A stretch of DNA of 24,646 nucleotides. Source: JASLDZ01 sp038226305. Its GTDB lineage: Bacteria > Pseudomonadota > Alphaproteobacteria > Caulobacterales > Caulobacteraceae. The stretch covers positions 1 through 24,646 of the forward strand of contig JBBRQN010000027.1 of the NCBI GenBank assembly GCA_038226305.1, read 5' to 3'. Positions 1 to 7,566 of the stretch are shown here, in pieces. Position 1 is the first letter of the stretch, and each line of letters starts with the position of its first letter. Below the pieces are notes generated by a model. It was not told where the DNA came from. It did no database searches and worked only from the letters and a program-made list of their open reading frames with translations. A program made the position numbers and the translations under genes.

Positions 1-1950
1 AGCTATCGGCCGGAAACGGGCGAAGACCCTTTTCACGCCTTTCTTGGCGTGCCCCTGCTACGCGGCGGCCGCACGATCGGCGCCCTCGTCGTCCAGAACC
101 GCACCGAGCGCGTGTACGGCGAGGACGAGGTCGAGGACTTGCAGACCATCGCCATGGTGCTGGCCGAGACGGTGGCTTCGGGCGAGCTCGTGGGCCTCGT
201 CGAACTCAAGGACGTGGAACTCAGCCCCCACAAGCCCGAGCGGCTGAAGGGCCAGCGCTTCGCAGACGGGCTCGCCCTCGGCACCGCGGTACTGCACGAC
301 GTGGGCGTGGCCGTCTCGCGGATGATCTCCGACGATGTGGCCGATGAGGAGCAGCGGCTGCAGGCGGCGCTGCGGGCGCTGCGGGCGCAGATCGACGGCA
401 TGCTCGACGGCCACCACGGCCTGGTGGGCCAGCCCTACGACGTGCTCGAGGCCTATCGCATGTTCGCCCACGACCGGGGCTGGAACCGCTCGCTGGAGGA
501 GGCCGTGCGCTCCGGCCTGACGGCGGAGGCGGCGGTGGAGCGGGTGCGCTCCCAGCACCGGGTGCGCATGAGCCAGGCACGCGACGCCTACCTGCGCGAC
601 CGCCTGCACGACCTGGAAGATCTGGCCGACCGGTTGCTGCGTCACCTCGCCGGCCAGGCCGACCACAAGCGCGTGCTGCCCGACGACGCCATCCTGATCG
701 CCCGCAACCTCGGTCCGGCCGACCTTCTGGAATATGAGCGGGGCAAGCTGAAGGGGCTCTTGCTGGAGGAGGGCTCCTCCGCCAGCCATGCCGCCATCGT
801 GGCCCGCGCCCTCGGCATCCCCTGCGTGGGGCGGCTCACCAATCTGCGCGACCGGATCAGCGAGGGCGACCCCGTGATCGTGGACGGGGAGGGGGGCGAG
901 GCCTTCCTGCGCCCCCGGCCCGACGTGATCGAAGGCTTCAAGGCCCGCGCCGAGGTGCGCAACCAGCGCCAGGCCGAGTTCGCCAAGCTGGTCGACGTGC
1001 CGGCGATCACGTTGGACGGCACCAAGATCGCCCTCCTGATGAACGCCGGCCTCGCCATCGATCTGGAGGCGCTCGACGCCACGGGGGCCGAGGGCGTCGG
1101 CCTGTTCCGCACCGAGTTCCAGTTCATGGTCGCCGAGCAGATGCCGCGCCTGAACGCCCAGACCGAGCTCTACGCCAACGCGCTCGACACCGCGGGCGAC
1201 CGGCCGGTGGTGTTCCGCACCCTGGATCTCGGCGGCGACAAGGTGCTGCCCTACATGGAGGCCGAGCGGGAGGACAATCCCGCCCTGGGCTGGCGCGCCG
1301 TGCGCATGGGGCTGGACCGCCCGGCGCTCCTGCGCCTGCAGCTGCGCGCCCTGATCGCGGCCGCGCGGGGTCGCCCGCTCACCCTGATGTTCCCGCTCGT
1401 CGCCACGGTGGAGGAGTTCAGGAAGGCCCGCAGCTACGTGGATCAGGAGCTGGCCTGGGCCAAGCGGCGCGGGAGGCCGGAGCCTGAGCAGCTGCGCGTG
1501 GGGGCGATGATCGAGGCCCCCTCGCTGGTCTGGCACCTGGATGCGCTGCTGCCGATGACCGACTTCGTCTCGGTCGGCACCAATGACCTGATGCAGTATC
1601 TGTTCGCCGCCGACCGGGGGAACCCGAGGGTGGCTGACCGCTACGACCCGCTCTCGCCCCCGGCGCTCCGTGTCCTGAAGTCCATCGCCGATGCCTGCCG
1701 CGATACCGGCACGCCCGTGTCCGTATGCGGAGAATTGGCGGGCCGCCCGCTGGAGGCCTTCGCCCTCGTGGCGCTGGGTTTCCACCGCCTGTCCATGCCG
1801 CCGGCAGGCATCGGGCCGGTGAAGCGCATGATCCTGTCCCTCGATCGCGAGGCGGCCGGGCGAGGCGTGATCTCGCTTTTGAAGGGGAGCGGCGGGTCTG
1901 TGCGAAATGAGATCGAAACTTTGGCTCGCAAATTAAATGTCGCAGTCTAG
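1..1950 (+). CDS. ptsP: PTS-Ntr enzyme I (phosphoenolpyruvate-protein phosphotransferase), 5'-truncated
   Basis: Enzyme I of the nitrogen-related phosphotransferase system takes phosphate from PEP and passes it to NPr/HPr and EIIA-Ntr. It is a cytoplasmic regulatory relay rather than a sugar importer. The frame is open from base 1 with no start, so the gene begins upstream. The window starts inside the N-terminal GAF domain (GVPLLRGGRTIGALVVQN). The phosphohistidine domain follows, with the active His in the ASHAAIVARALGIP stretch (codon 787-789). The PEP-binding barrel shows GVGLFRTEFQF, an EAREDNPALGWRAVR-type segment, SVGTNDLMQYLFAADRGNP and the active-site Cys of SVCGELAG (codon 1726-1728). 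The C-terminus looks complete. In related bacteria the GAF domain senses nitrogen status and the gene often follows lysC, which cannot be seen here. Identification is near certain. Confidence 0.96.
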   Translation, partial: SYRPETGEDPFHAFLGVPLLRGGRTIGALVVQNRTERVYGEDEVEDLQTIAMVLAETVASGELVGLVELKDVELSPHKPERLKGQRFADGLALGTAVLHDVGVAVSRMISDDVADEEQRLQAALRALRAQIDGMLDGHHGLVGQPYDVLEAYRMFAHDRGWNRSLEEAVRSGLTAEAAVERVRSQHRVRMSQARDAYLRDRLHDLEDLADRLLRHLAGQADHKRVLPDDAILIARNLGPADLLEYERGKLKGLLLEEGSSASHAAIVARALGIPCVGRLTNLRDRISEGDPVIVDGEGGEAFLRPRPDVIEGFKARAEVRNQRQAEFAKLVDVPAITLDGTKIALLMNAGLAIDLEALDATGAEGVGLFRTEFQFMVAEQMPRLNAQTELYANALDTAGDRPVVFRTLDLGGDKVLPYMEAEREDNPALGWRAVRMGLDRPALLRLQLRALIAAARGRPLTLMFPLVATVEEFRKARSYVDQELAWAKRRGRPEPEQLRVGAMIEAPSLVWHLDALLPMTDFVSVGTNDLMQYLFAADRGNPRVADRYDPLSPPALRVLKSIADACRDTGTPVSVCGELAGRPLEAFALVALGFHRLSMPPAGIGPVKRMILSLDREAAGRGVISLLKGSGGSVRNEIETLARKLNVAV

Positions 1951-2055
1951 CCTCGAGTTAGACTCTGCCGGGTCTGTTGATCGCATGTTAATAACTGTGG
2001 CTTGTGAGATATGAGGCCGCCGTGGACGCGGCCTTCTGAGGATCGGGGCGAGCGC

Positions 2056-3084
2056 ATGGCGCCGTTGGACACAGGATATGTGACCCACACGCTGCGGCTG
2101 GTGGACACCTACGGCAACGGCGTCGGTCCGTCGGCGGACGATCATGCCAACCTGGGCGCCTATCTGAAAGCCGTGCGCGAACACAAGATGCTCAGCGTCG
2201 GTCAGGTGGTCGAGTCCACGCGCATCCGCCGCCAGCATCTCGTCGCCATCGAGGACGGGGATCGTTCCGCCCTGCCGTCGCGGCCGTTCGCCCTGGGCTA
2301 TGTGCGCTCCTACGCCCGGGCGCTGGGGCTCGACGGCGACCTGGCCGTCGCCCGCTTCAAGGCGGAGTGGCCGGAGTCCACCGAGCCCCTGCGCAACCCC
2401 ACCGGCGTCGAGCACGACGAAGCCGAGCCGGATGCCCGCAAGCCGTTCCTGTGGGCGGGCGTCACCGTCATCGTGCTGGCGCTGGGAGCCTGGAACCTGG
2501 CCCAGCGCACGCTGATCAACGACGCCCCCCCCGCTTCGGGCCTCGACCCGGCGGTGGCCGCCCAGCCCCTCACCCCGCCCAAGGGGCCGATGAAGCTGGC
2601 GGCGGCCGAGCCTGCGCCGCAGGAATCGACCACCCCGGTGCCCTACATCACGCCGGGCCTCGCCGCTCCCGCGGCACCTGCGGCCAAGCTCGATGCGGGC
2701 CAGACCTTCGCCCCCACGGCACCCACGGCCGCCCTCCCCCTGAACTTCACGCCCAAGGGCGCAGTGTTCGGCTACGCGTCTGGACCGATCATCCTTCAGG
2801 CCCGCAAGCCGGCGTCGCTGGTGGTGCGCGGGGCCGACAAGACGGTGTACTTCGCTCGCCAGCTCGCCGCGGGCGAGGCGTTCCGCGCCGTGATCGGCAA
2901 GGGGCTGGGCGCTGAGGTCAGCGACCCCTCATCCTTCATCCTCTACGTGGCAAACGAGCTGAAGGGCCCCCTGGTCAGCCCACAGACGGCCATCGACAAG
3001 CTGGCCCCGCCGCCGGTGACGGTCGCCGCCACCGCTCCGCCCGCCGCCACCGCTCCGCCCGCCTCGGCCGTTCCGGGTCGCTGA
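2056..3084 (+). CDS. RodZ-like protein: cytoplasmic HTH, one membrane helix, C-terminal DUF4115-type domain
   Basis: About 342 residues. A RodZ-type helix-turn-helix spans about 33-95 (LGAYLKAVREHKMLSVGQVV ... RIRRQHLVAIEDGD ... FALGYVRSYARALGLD). One transmembrane helix lies near 130-150 (PFLWAGVTVIVLALGAWNL). A long Ala/Pro-rich linker leads to a beta-rich domain near 244-310 (PIILQARKPASLVVRG ... FRAVIGKGLGAEVSD) of the RodZ C-terminal type. The family links the actin-like protein MreB to the envelope, but in Caulobacterales more than one such protein may exist, so I do not assign rodZ. I chose ATG 2056; an in-frame ATG at 2011 would add 15 Arg/Pro-rich residues that look non-conserved. 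The gene follows ptsP after about 105 bp containing a short AT-rich stretch, so it may have its own promoter. Its stop is 1 bp from the converging gene's stop. Confidence 0.85.
   Translation: MAPLDTGYVTHTLRLVDTYGNGVGPSADDHANLGAYLKAVREHKMLSVGQVVESTRIRRQHLVAIEDGDRSALPSRPFALGYVRSYARALGLDGDLAVARFKAEWPESTEPLRNPTGVEHDEAEPDARKPFLWAGVTVIVLALGAWNLAQRTLINDAPPASGLDPAVAAQPLTPPKGPMKLAAAEPAPQESTTPVPYITPGLAAPAAPAAKLDAGQTFAPTAPTAALPLNFTPKGAVFGYASGPIILQARKPASLVVRGADKTVYFARQLAAGEAFRAVIGKGLGAEVSDPSSFILYVANELKGPLVSPQTAIDKLAPPPVTVAATAPPAATAPPASAVPGR
3025..3060 (+). repeat. Two perfect 18-bp tandem repeats in the RodZ-like C-terminus
   Basis: The unit GCCGCCACCGCTCCGCCC occurs twice back to back (3025-3042 and 3043-3060) and encodes Ala-Ala-Thr-Ala-Pro-Pro twice in the Ala/Pro-rich tail. 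It keeps the frame, so copy number could vary without breaking the protein. Confidence 0.85.
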
Positions 3085-3085
3085 T

Positions 3086-3448
3086 TCAGTCGGGCTGCCG
3101 TTGAAGCGCCAGGTCTCGGGCGTCCTTCACGGGGTCGAAGGCGCGCAGGACCGCATCCCGCGCCGGGCCAGACAGCCGGTCGTCCCGCAGGACCCCGTCG
3201 AAGCGCGCCAGGAGGGCCTGCAGCTGTGACACCTGCGGTCCCGGCTCGCCGGCGGCAGGGCCGGCACCCATCAGCCCGCCCAGGACCTCCTTCGCGGCCT
3301 CCACGATAAACCGCGCCTCCGGGGCGGTAGCGGCCGCATGGCCCACGTAGGCCTCAAGCTCATCGGCCGCGTTCGGCGGAGCGCCCGCAGTCGAGCGCAC
3401 GGCAGTGGCCAGATCGGTCAGGACGTGGTGGTCGTGGGAGTCGGACAT
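3086..3448 (-). CDS. Unrecognised small protein, 120 aa
   Basis: I do not recognise this protein. It begins MSDSHDHHVLTDLATAVRST, with a His-rich N-terminus, and then looks helical and Ala-rich with acidic and basic residues mixed. There is no signal peptide or membrane helix, so it is probably cytoplasmic. The open frame runs further upstream to 3736, but that extension is antisense-like sequence overlapping the next gene's frame, so the ATG at 3448 is the sensible start. No strong Shine-Dalgarno is visible (a GGGG abuts the ATG). It lies 50 bp downstream of the same-strand 202-aa gene and may be cotranscribed with it. It converges on the RodZ-like gene with a 1-bp gap. Codon composition matches the neighbours. 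Confidence 0.6.
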   Translation of the reverse strand: MSDSHDHHVLTDLATAVRSTAGAPPNAADELEAYVGHAAATAPEARFIVEAAKEVLGGLMGAGPAAGEPGPQVSQLQALLARFDGVLRDDRLSGPARDAVLRAFDPVKDARDLALQRQPD

Positions 3449-3498
3449 CCCCTGTGAACGCCTGTGAGCGCGGCGGGTTCCCGCCCGCAGCCGGCGTC

Positions 3499-4107
3499 TT
3501 AGGGCTTGGCGCGCTTGTCCGCGTAGATGCGCTCGGCGAGCACAGCGAGGAACTTCGCCATCTTGCGGCCCTGCTCGGTGCTGGTGAGCTTGGCGGGGTA
3601 TTCGAGCGGCAGGCCCTCGCTTTCGTCGAGGCAGGCCTGGGTGATCCAATTCTGCTTTAGGGCACGCTTCAGAAGGCTCTTCGCATCCTTGGGCGGGGTC
3701 GGCAGGGGCATGAAGGCATCGATGATCATGCCCCACAGGCCGGGCCGTTTCGGGCGCTCGGGCTTGACCAGGTCGTCGGGCAGGCAGGTCTTGAGGCGGG
3801 TGAACAGGGCCTGGGCCGAGCCCACCACGATGTCATGGCGGTCGGGCTTGTCGGCCAGGTTCAGAAGGTCGTCGAACTGGTCCAGCAACTCCTTCGGAGC
3901 CGCGGAGGCTTTGAGGGCTGCGCTGAGGCGCGAGGGGGCGGGCTTGTCGGCCTTCACCTTCTCGCCGCAGCCGGGGCATTCGCCTTTGTGGTGCGGGCAG
4001 GGGGCATAGGCGGCCACCGTCGTCACCGACAAGGGCGCGAGCGCCTGCACGTCGCCGCCCGGCGCGTGCTTGTGTTCGCTGGAGGCCCCCCCGCTCATGG
4101 TTAACAC
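3499..4107 (-). CDS. Unrecognised protein with an N-terminal Cys/His cluster, 202 aa
   Basis: I do not recognise this protein. Near residues 37-48 it has CPHHKGECPGCGEK, whose Cys and His spacing could bind a metal such as zinc. The rest is helical and charged, with ALKASAAPKELLDQFDDLLN, a Pro-rich turn (ERPKRPGLWGMIIDAFMPLP) and a Lys/Arg-rich C-terminus. There is no signal peptide or clear membrane helix. Two starts are possible: GTG 4107, which has AAAGG five or six bases upstream, or ATG 4098, which lacks a ribosome binding site at a normal distance. I give the GTG start; the ATG gives 199 aa. It is transcribed divergently from prfA, and the 120-aa gene follows on the same strand, suggesting a small two-gene unit of unknown role. 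Confidence 0.7.
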   Translation of the reverse strand: MLTMSGGASSEHKHAPGGDVQALAPLSVTTVAAYAPCPHHKGECPGCGEKVKADKPAPSRLSAALKASAAPKELLDQFDDLLNLADKPDRHDIVVGSAQALFTRLKTCLPDDLVKPERPKRPGLWGMIIDAFMPLPTPPKDAKSLLKRALKQNWITQACLDESEGLPLEYPAKLTSTEQGRKMAKFLAVLAERIYADKRAKP

Positions 4108-4202
4108 GCTAACCTTTGCCGCAAGCGCTGTCGACGGGTCGCGTGCGGCGCACTACACCCGGCGGCCCGACTGCTTCACCTCCTTTCCGAAGGCGCCCAA
4201 AG

Positions 4203-5276
4203 TTGCGGCTCCCCCAGGCCAAGCTCGACCAGCTGATCGACCGCTTCCAGCAGGTGGAGGCCCGGATGTCGGCCGCCGCCGACGGGGCGGAGATCGTGCG
4301 CCTCGCCAAGGAGCATGCCGAGCTGAAGCCGGTGGTGGACGCCGTGCAGTCCCTCGCCCACGCCCGCGCCGAAGGGGAGGAGCTCGATGTCATGGCTGGG
4401 GGCTCCGACGCCGAGATGGCGGCGCTGGCGCGGGAGGAGCTCGACGCCCTGAACGCGCGCCTGCCTGGGCTCGAGCGCACCCTGGCCCTCATGCTCGCTC
4501 CCCGGGACAAGGACGAGAACGCCAACGCGATCCTGGAAGTGCGCGCGGGCACGGGCGGCGACGAGGCGGCCCTCTTCGCAGGCGACCTCCTGCGCATGTA
4601 CCAGCGCTACGCCGCCCTGCAGGGCTGGCGGTTCGAGATCGAGGACGCGAGCGACGGCGATGCGGGCGGCTTCAAGGAGGCCATCGCCTCCATCTCCGGC
4701 GACGGGGTGTTCGGGCGGCTGAAGTTCGAGTCGGGCGTCCACCGGGTGCAGCGCGTGCCCGCCACCGAGGCGCAGGGCCGCATCCACACCTCCGCCGCCA
4801 CCGTCGCCGTGCTCCCCGAGCCGGAGGACGTGGAGATCGAAGTGAACGAGGCGGACATCCGCATCGACACTTACCGCTCCTCCGGCGCGGGCGGGCAGCA
4901 CGTGAACAAGACCGATTCGGCGGTGCGCATCACCCACCTGCCCACCGGCATCGTGGTGACGAGTTCCGAGAAGAGCCAGCACCAGAACCGCGCCAAGGCC
5001 ATGAAGGTGCTCAAGGCCCGGCTCTACGACCAGAAGCGCAATGCCCTGGATGCCGAGCGCGCCGCCAGTCGGAAGGAGCAGGTGGGCTCAGGCGACCGGT
5101 CGGAGCGCATCCGCACCTACAACTTCCCGCAGGGCCGCGTGACCGACCACCGCATCAACCTGACCGTCTACACCCTGCCCAAGGTGCTGGAGGGCGATGC
5201 GCTCGATGAACTCGTCGGCGCCCTGATCGCCGACGACGAGGCTGCAAGGCTGGCGGCGCTTGAGGACGAGGGCTGA
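4203..5276 (+). CDS. prfA: Peptide chain release factor 1 (RF1), TTG start
   Basis: RF1 recognises UAA and UAG in the ribosomal A site and triggers peptide release. The stop-codon recognition motif PAT lies in QRVPATEAQGRIHTSAATVA, which separates RF1 from RF2 (SPF). The catalytic GGQ is at residues 230-232 (codons 4890-4898) in SSGAGGQHVNKTDSAVRITH. I chose TTG 4203 because it gives the familiar N-terminus (M)RLPQAKLDQLIDRF and 357 residues, the usual RF1 length, and AAGG lies nine bases upstream. The open frame extends to a TTG at 4116, but those 29 codons are Arg/Pro-rich and unlike any RF1. The GGQ glutamine is the substrate of PrmC, encoded about 1.4 kb downstream. Identification is certain; the start is likely. 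Confidence 0.95.
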   Translation: MRLPQAKLDQLIDRFQQVEARMSAAADGAEIVRLAKEHAELKPVVDAVQSLAHARAEGEELDVMAGGSDAEMAALAREELDALNARLPGLERTLALMLAPRDKDENANAILEVRAGTGGDEAALFAGDLLRMYQRYAALQGWRFEIEDASDGDAGGFKEAIASISGDGVFGRLKFESGVHRVQRVPATEAQGRIHTSAATVAVLPEPEDVEIEVNEADIRIDTYRSSGAGGQHVNKTDSAVRITHLPTGIVVTSSEKSQHQNRAKAMKVLKARLYDQKRNALDAERAASRKEQVGSGDRSERIRTYNFPQGRVTDHRINLTVYTLPKVLEGDALDELVGALIADDEAARLAALEDEG

Positions 5277-5320
5277 CGCAGGGGCGTCCTTCGGCCAACA
5301 CCTCCAGCGGCTCTAGGGCC

Positions 5321-6508
5321 TCACCGCGCGACGGGCGGCTTCACCTTCACGCCGCGGATCGGGCCCAGGGTGTCGGCCATCCGGGCCCCTCGGGCACCGG
5401 GGGGAAGGGGGGCGCCGGTGGTGGTGTCCACGGCGGTCTGGTGTTCGAGCTCGGCGTTCAGCTCGGCCCCGAACAGGACGATGATCATCGAATACCAGAG
5501 CCAGAACATGAAGCCGATCACAGCCCCCAGCGAGCCATAGGTGCGGTCGTAGTGGGCGAAGTTGGCCACGTAGCCGCTGAACAGCAGCGATGCGGCCACC
5601 CACAGGAGCCCTGCCGCCAGCCCCCCCGGCGTGAGCCAGAGCCACCGCGGCCGCTCCCGGCTCGGCCCGTAGCGATAGACGAGGGACAGCCCGCCGATGA
5701 GTATCACCAGCAGCACCGGCCAGCGCAGCAGCGCCAGGATCGACGCCCCGGCATCCAGCCCGAGATAGTTCAGCACCACAGGGGAGATGAGCACCCCCGC
5801 CACGGCGAGGAGTGCGAACACCATCGCCCCTAGGGTGAATGCCATGCTGACGAGGTTCAGCGTCACGAGCCCGCGGGTCTCGCGCTCCTCGTAGGCGATG
5901 TTGAGACCGTGGAAGAGCGCCTTCACCGCTCCGTTGGCGCTCCAAAGGGAGAACAGCAGGCTGGCGACGAAGGTGAAGCCCAGGGTCGTGTGTTCCCCAC
6001 CCGCGATCCGCACCATCTCGTCGCCCACGAAGGTCAGGATGTCCCGGGGCAGGAAGCCAGCCAGAAGGTTCAGTTGTTGCCGCGCCTGCGCCACGTCGGC
6101 GAACAGCCCGTACAGCGACACGAAGGCCGCCATCGCCGGGAACAGCGCCAGAAGGCCGAAGAAGGTCACGCCCCCGGCCACGGCGGCGATCTGGTCGTCG
6201 TTGAACTCCTGCCAGGTGCGGGCCAGCACATCCTTCCAGCCCTTCAGGGGCATGGAGAAGGGGCTGCGGGCGTCCCGGCCCCGGGCGGGCTCCAGCGTTT
6301 CGGCGACAGCCGCATCGGGAGCCAGCGCCGCCGGGTCGGCGGTGCCGGTCAGGCGGCTCAGGAGCGCCGAGGCGGGGCGCGAGTTTAGAACGATCATCCC
6401 GGCCACGATGAACAGGGCCAAGGCCTCCGCCGTGCCGACGCTGGGCTTGGCGGGCTTGGCGGACCGGGTGCGGGGCGGCAGACGGGGCAGTCGAACCTTC
6501 GTGGGCAT
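5321..6508 (-). CDS. YihY/BrkB-family inner-membrane protein with N-terminal extension
   Basis: About 395 residues, an integral membrane protein of the YihY/virulence factor BrkB family, whose biochemical function is not established. The core starts near residue 86 with KGWKDVLARTWQEFNDDQ and then carries the usual helices: AAVAGGVTFFGLLALFPAMA, TFVASLLFSLWSANGAVKAL (with the family's NGAVKALFHGLNIAY pattern), the VSMAFTLGAMVFALLAVAGV helix, LALLRWPVLLVILIGGLSL, and a late GAVIGFMFWLWYSMIIVLFG followed by GAELNAELEH. Typical members are near 290-300 aa; this one adds a basic N-terminus (MPTKVRLPRLPPRTR) and an extra hydrophobic stretch at about 27-43. ATG 6508 was chosen because longer versions run into the divergent prmC gene region. 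It converges on prfA with 44 bp between stops. Confidence 0.88.
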   Translation of the reverse strand: MPTKVRLPRLPPRTRSAKPAKPSVGTAEALALFIVAGMIVLNSRPASALLSRLTGTADPAALAPDAAVAETLEPARGRDARSPFSMPLKGWKDVLARTWQEFNDDQIAAVAGGVTFFGLLALFPAMAAFVSLYGLFADVAQARQQLNLLAGFLPRDILTFVGDEMVRIAGGEHTTLGFTFVASLLFSLWSANGAVKALFHGLNIAYEERETRGLVTLNLVSMAFTLGAMVFALLAVAGVLISPVVLNYLGLDAGASILALLRWPVLLVILIGGLSLVYRYGPSRERPRWLWLTPGGLAAGLLWVAASLLFSGYVANFAHYDRTYGSLGAVIGFMFWLWYSMIIVLFGAELNAELEHQTAVDTTTGAPLPPGARGARMADTLGPIRGVKVKPPVAR

Positions 6509-6672
6509 GGATGTGGTTCGAGGCTCCCCCTGCCACGGTCCAGGCGAACCGCAGCAAGGGCTTAACTGGAAACAAGCGTCACCGTTCCGTGGCCGACCTG
6601 CGGTCTTGCCGTCGCCGCCCGCCCCCCGCACAACCCGCTCCTGACCGTGATCGACCGCCCGGAGCCCCTGCC

Positions 6673-7554
6673 ATGACCGATGCCCCAGATGGCGGTGCAA
6701 GCGAACTCCCGACGCTGGTTCAGGCGTGGACGCGGGCGCGGGCGCGCCTGTCCTCCGCCCAGATCGACAGCCCTGCCATCGATGCCCGGCTGATGCTGGA
6801 GGCGGCGGCCGGGGCCAGCCGCGCCGACATCCTCAACGACCCCTACCGCCCCCTTACTCCCGAGCAGGCCGGGACGCTGGATGGCTATCTCGCCCGGCGC
6901 GAGCGGCGCGAGCCGGTGAGCCGGATCCTCGGCCGCAAGGGCTTCTGGAAGATCATGCTGACCGTGACGCCCGACGTGCTCAGCCCGCGCCCGGATACGG
7001 AAACCGTGGTGCAACTGGCGCTGGAAGCCTTCGACGAGCATCGCGCCTTTCAGGTGCTGGATCTCGGCGTCGGCTCCGGCGCGATCCTCCTGGCGATCCT
7101 GGCCGAGCGCCCGCGCGCCACGGGGCTGGGCATAGACGTGTCGTCCGAAGCGCTGGCCGTGGCGCGGGACAATGCCGCGTCCCTGGGGCTGGAGGGCCGC
7201 ATGGCTTTGTTGCGCAACGACTGGGCGGCGGGGCTGGCGGAAGCCAGCTTCGACCTCGTGGTCGCCAACCCGCCCTACATCCGCGAGGCCGAGATTCCGA
7301 CGCTGGATCCCGAGGTTCGCGACCACGATCCTATGCTGGCGCTCGTCGGTGGCAAGGACGGCCTGGATGCCTACCGCGACCTCGCGCCCCAGATCATGAG
7401 CGTTCTCCGCCCGGGCGCCCCCTTCCTTCTGGAAGTCGGCTACGACCAAGCCCGCGAAGTCGAAGCGCTCATGCGCGCGGCCGGCGCGCAGGACGTGCGC
7501 ACCGTCAAAGACCTCTCCGACCACGAACGCGTGGTGATGGGGCGGCGGGCATAG
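6673..7554 (+). CDS. prmC: Peptide chain release factor N5-glutamine methyltransferase
   Basis: This S-adenosylmethionine-dependent enzyme methylates the glutamine of the GGQ motif in release factors RF1 and RF2, increasing termination efficiency. It has 293 residues. The N-terminal helical domain includes the segment SRILGRKGFWKIMLTVTPDV, followed by the Rossmann methyltransferase core with DLGVGSGAILLAIL (SAM site, residues 130-143) and the substrate-glutamine motif NPPY at 199-202 (codons 7267-7278). SPRPDTE, preceding the core, is also characteristic. ATG 6673 has GGAG eight bases upstream; the longer frame from 6511 gives a low-quality Arg/Pro-rich leader overlapping the promoter region shared with yihY. 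The gene converges on the glycosyltransferase gene with a 12-bp gap. Confidence 0.95.
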   Translation: MTDAPDGGASELPTLVQAWTRARARLSSAQIDSPAIDARLMLEAAAGASRADILNDPYRPLTPEQAGTLDGYLARRERREPVSRILGRKGFWKIMLTVTPDVLSPRPDTETVVQLALEAFDEHRAFQVLDLGVGSGAILLAILAERPRATGLGIDVSSEALAVARDNAASLGLEGRMALLRNDWAAGLAEASFDLVVANPPYIREAEIPTLDPEVRDHDPMLALVGGKDGLDAYRDLAPQIMSVLRPGAPFLLEVGYDQAREVEALMRAAGAQDVRTVKDLSDHERVVMGRRA

Positions 7555-7566
7555 GGACGGCAGTTC

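Noticed and set aside
58..1785. 575-codon open frame antisense to ptsP
   Set aside because: It lies wholly within ptsP, is low-complexity (His/Gln/Gly/Ala rich) and matches no family; it is a by-product of high GC.
1944..1964. Small stem AGTCTA/TAGACT at the ptsP stop as a terminator
   Set aside because: Only 6 bp, a 9-base loop and no T-tract; too weak to annotate.
5313..6575. 420-codon open frame on the same strand as yihY in another frame
   Set aside because: Arg/Gly/Ala-rich with no membrane helices; the overlapping frame carries a clear YihY protein.
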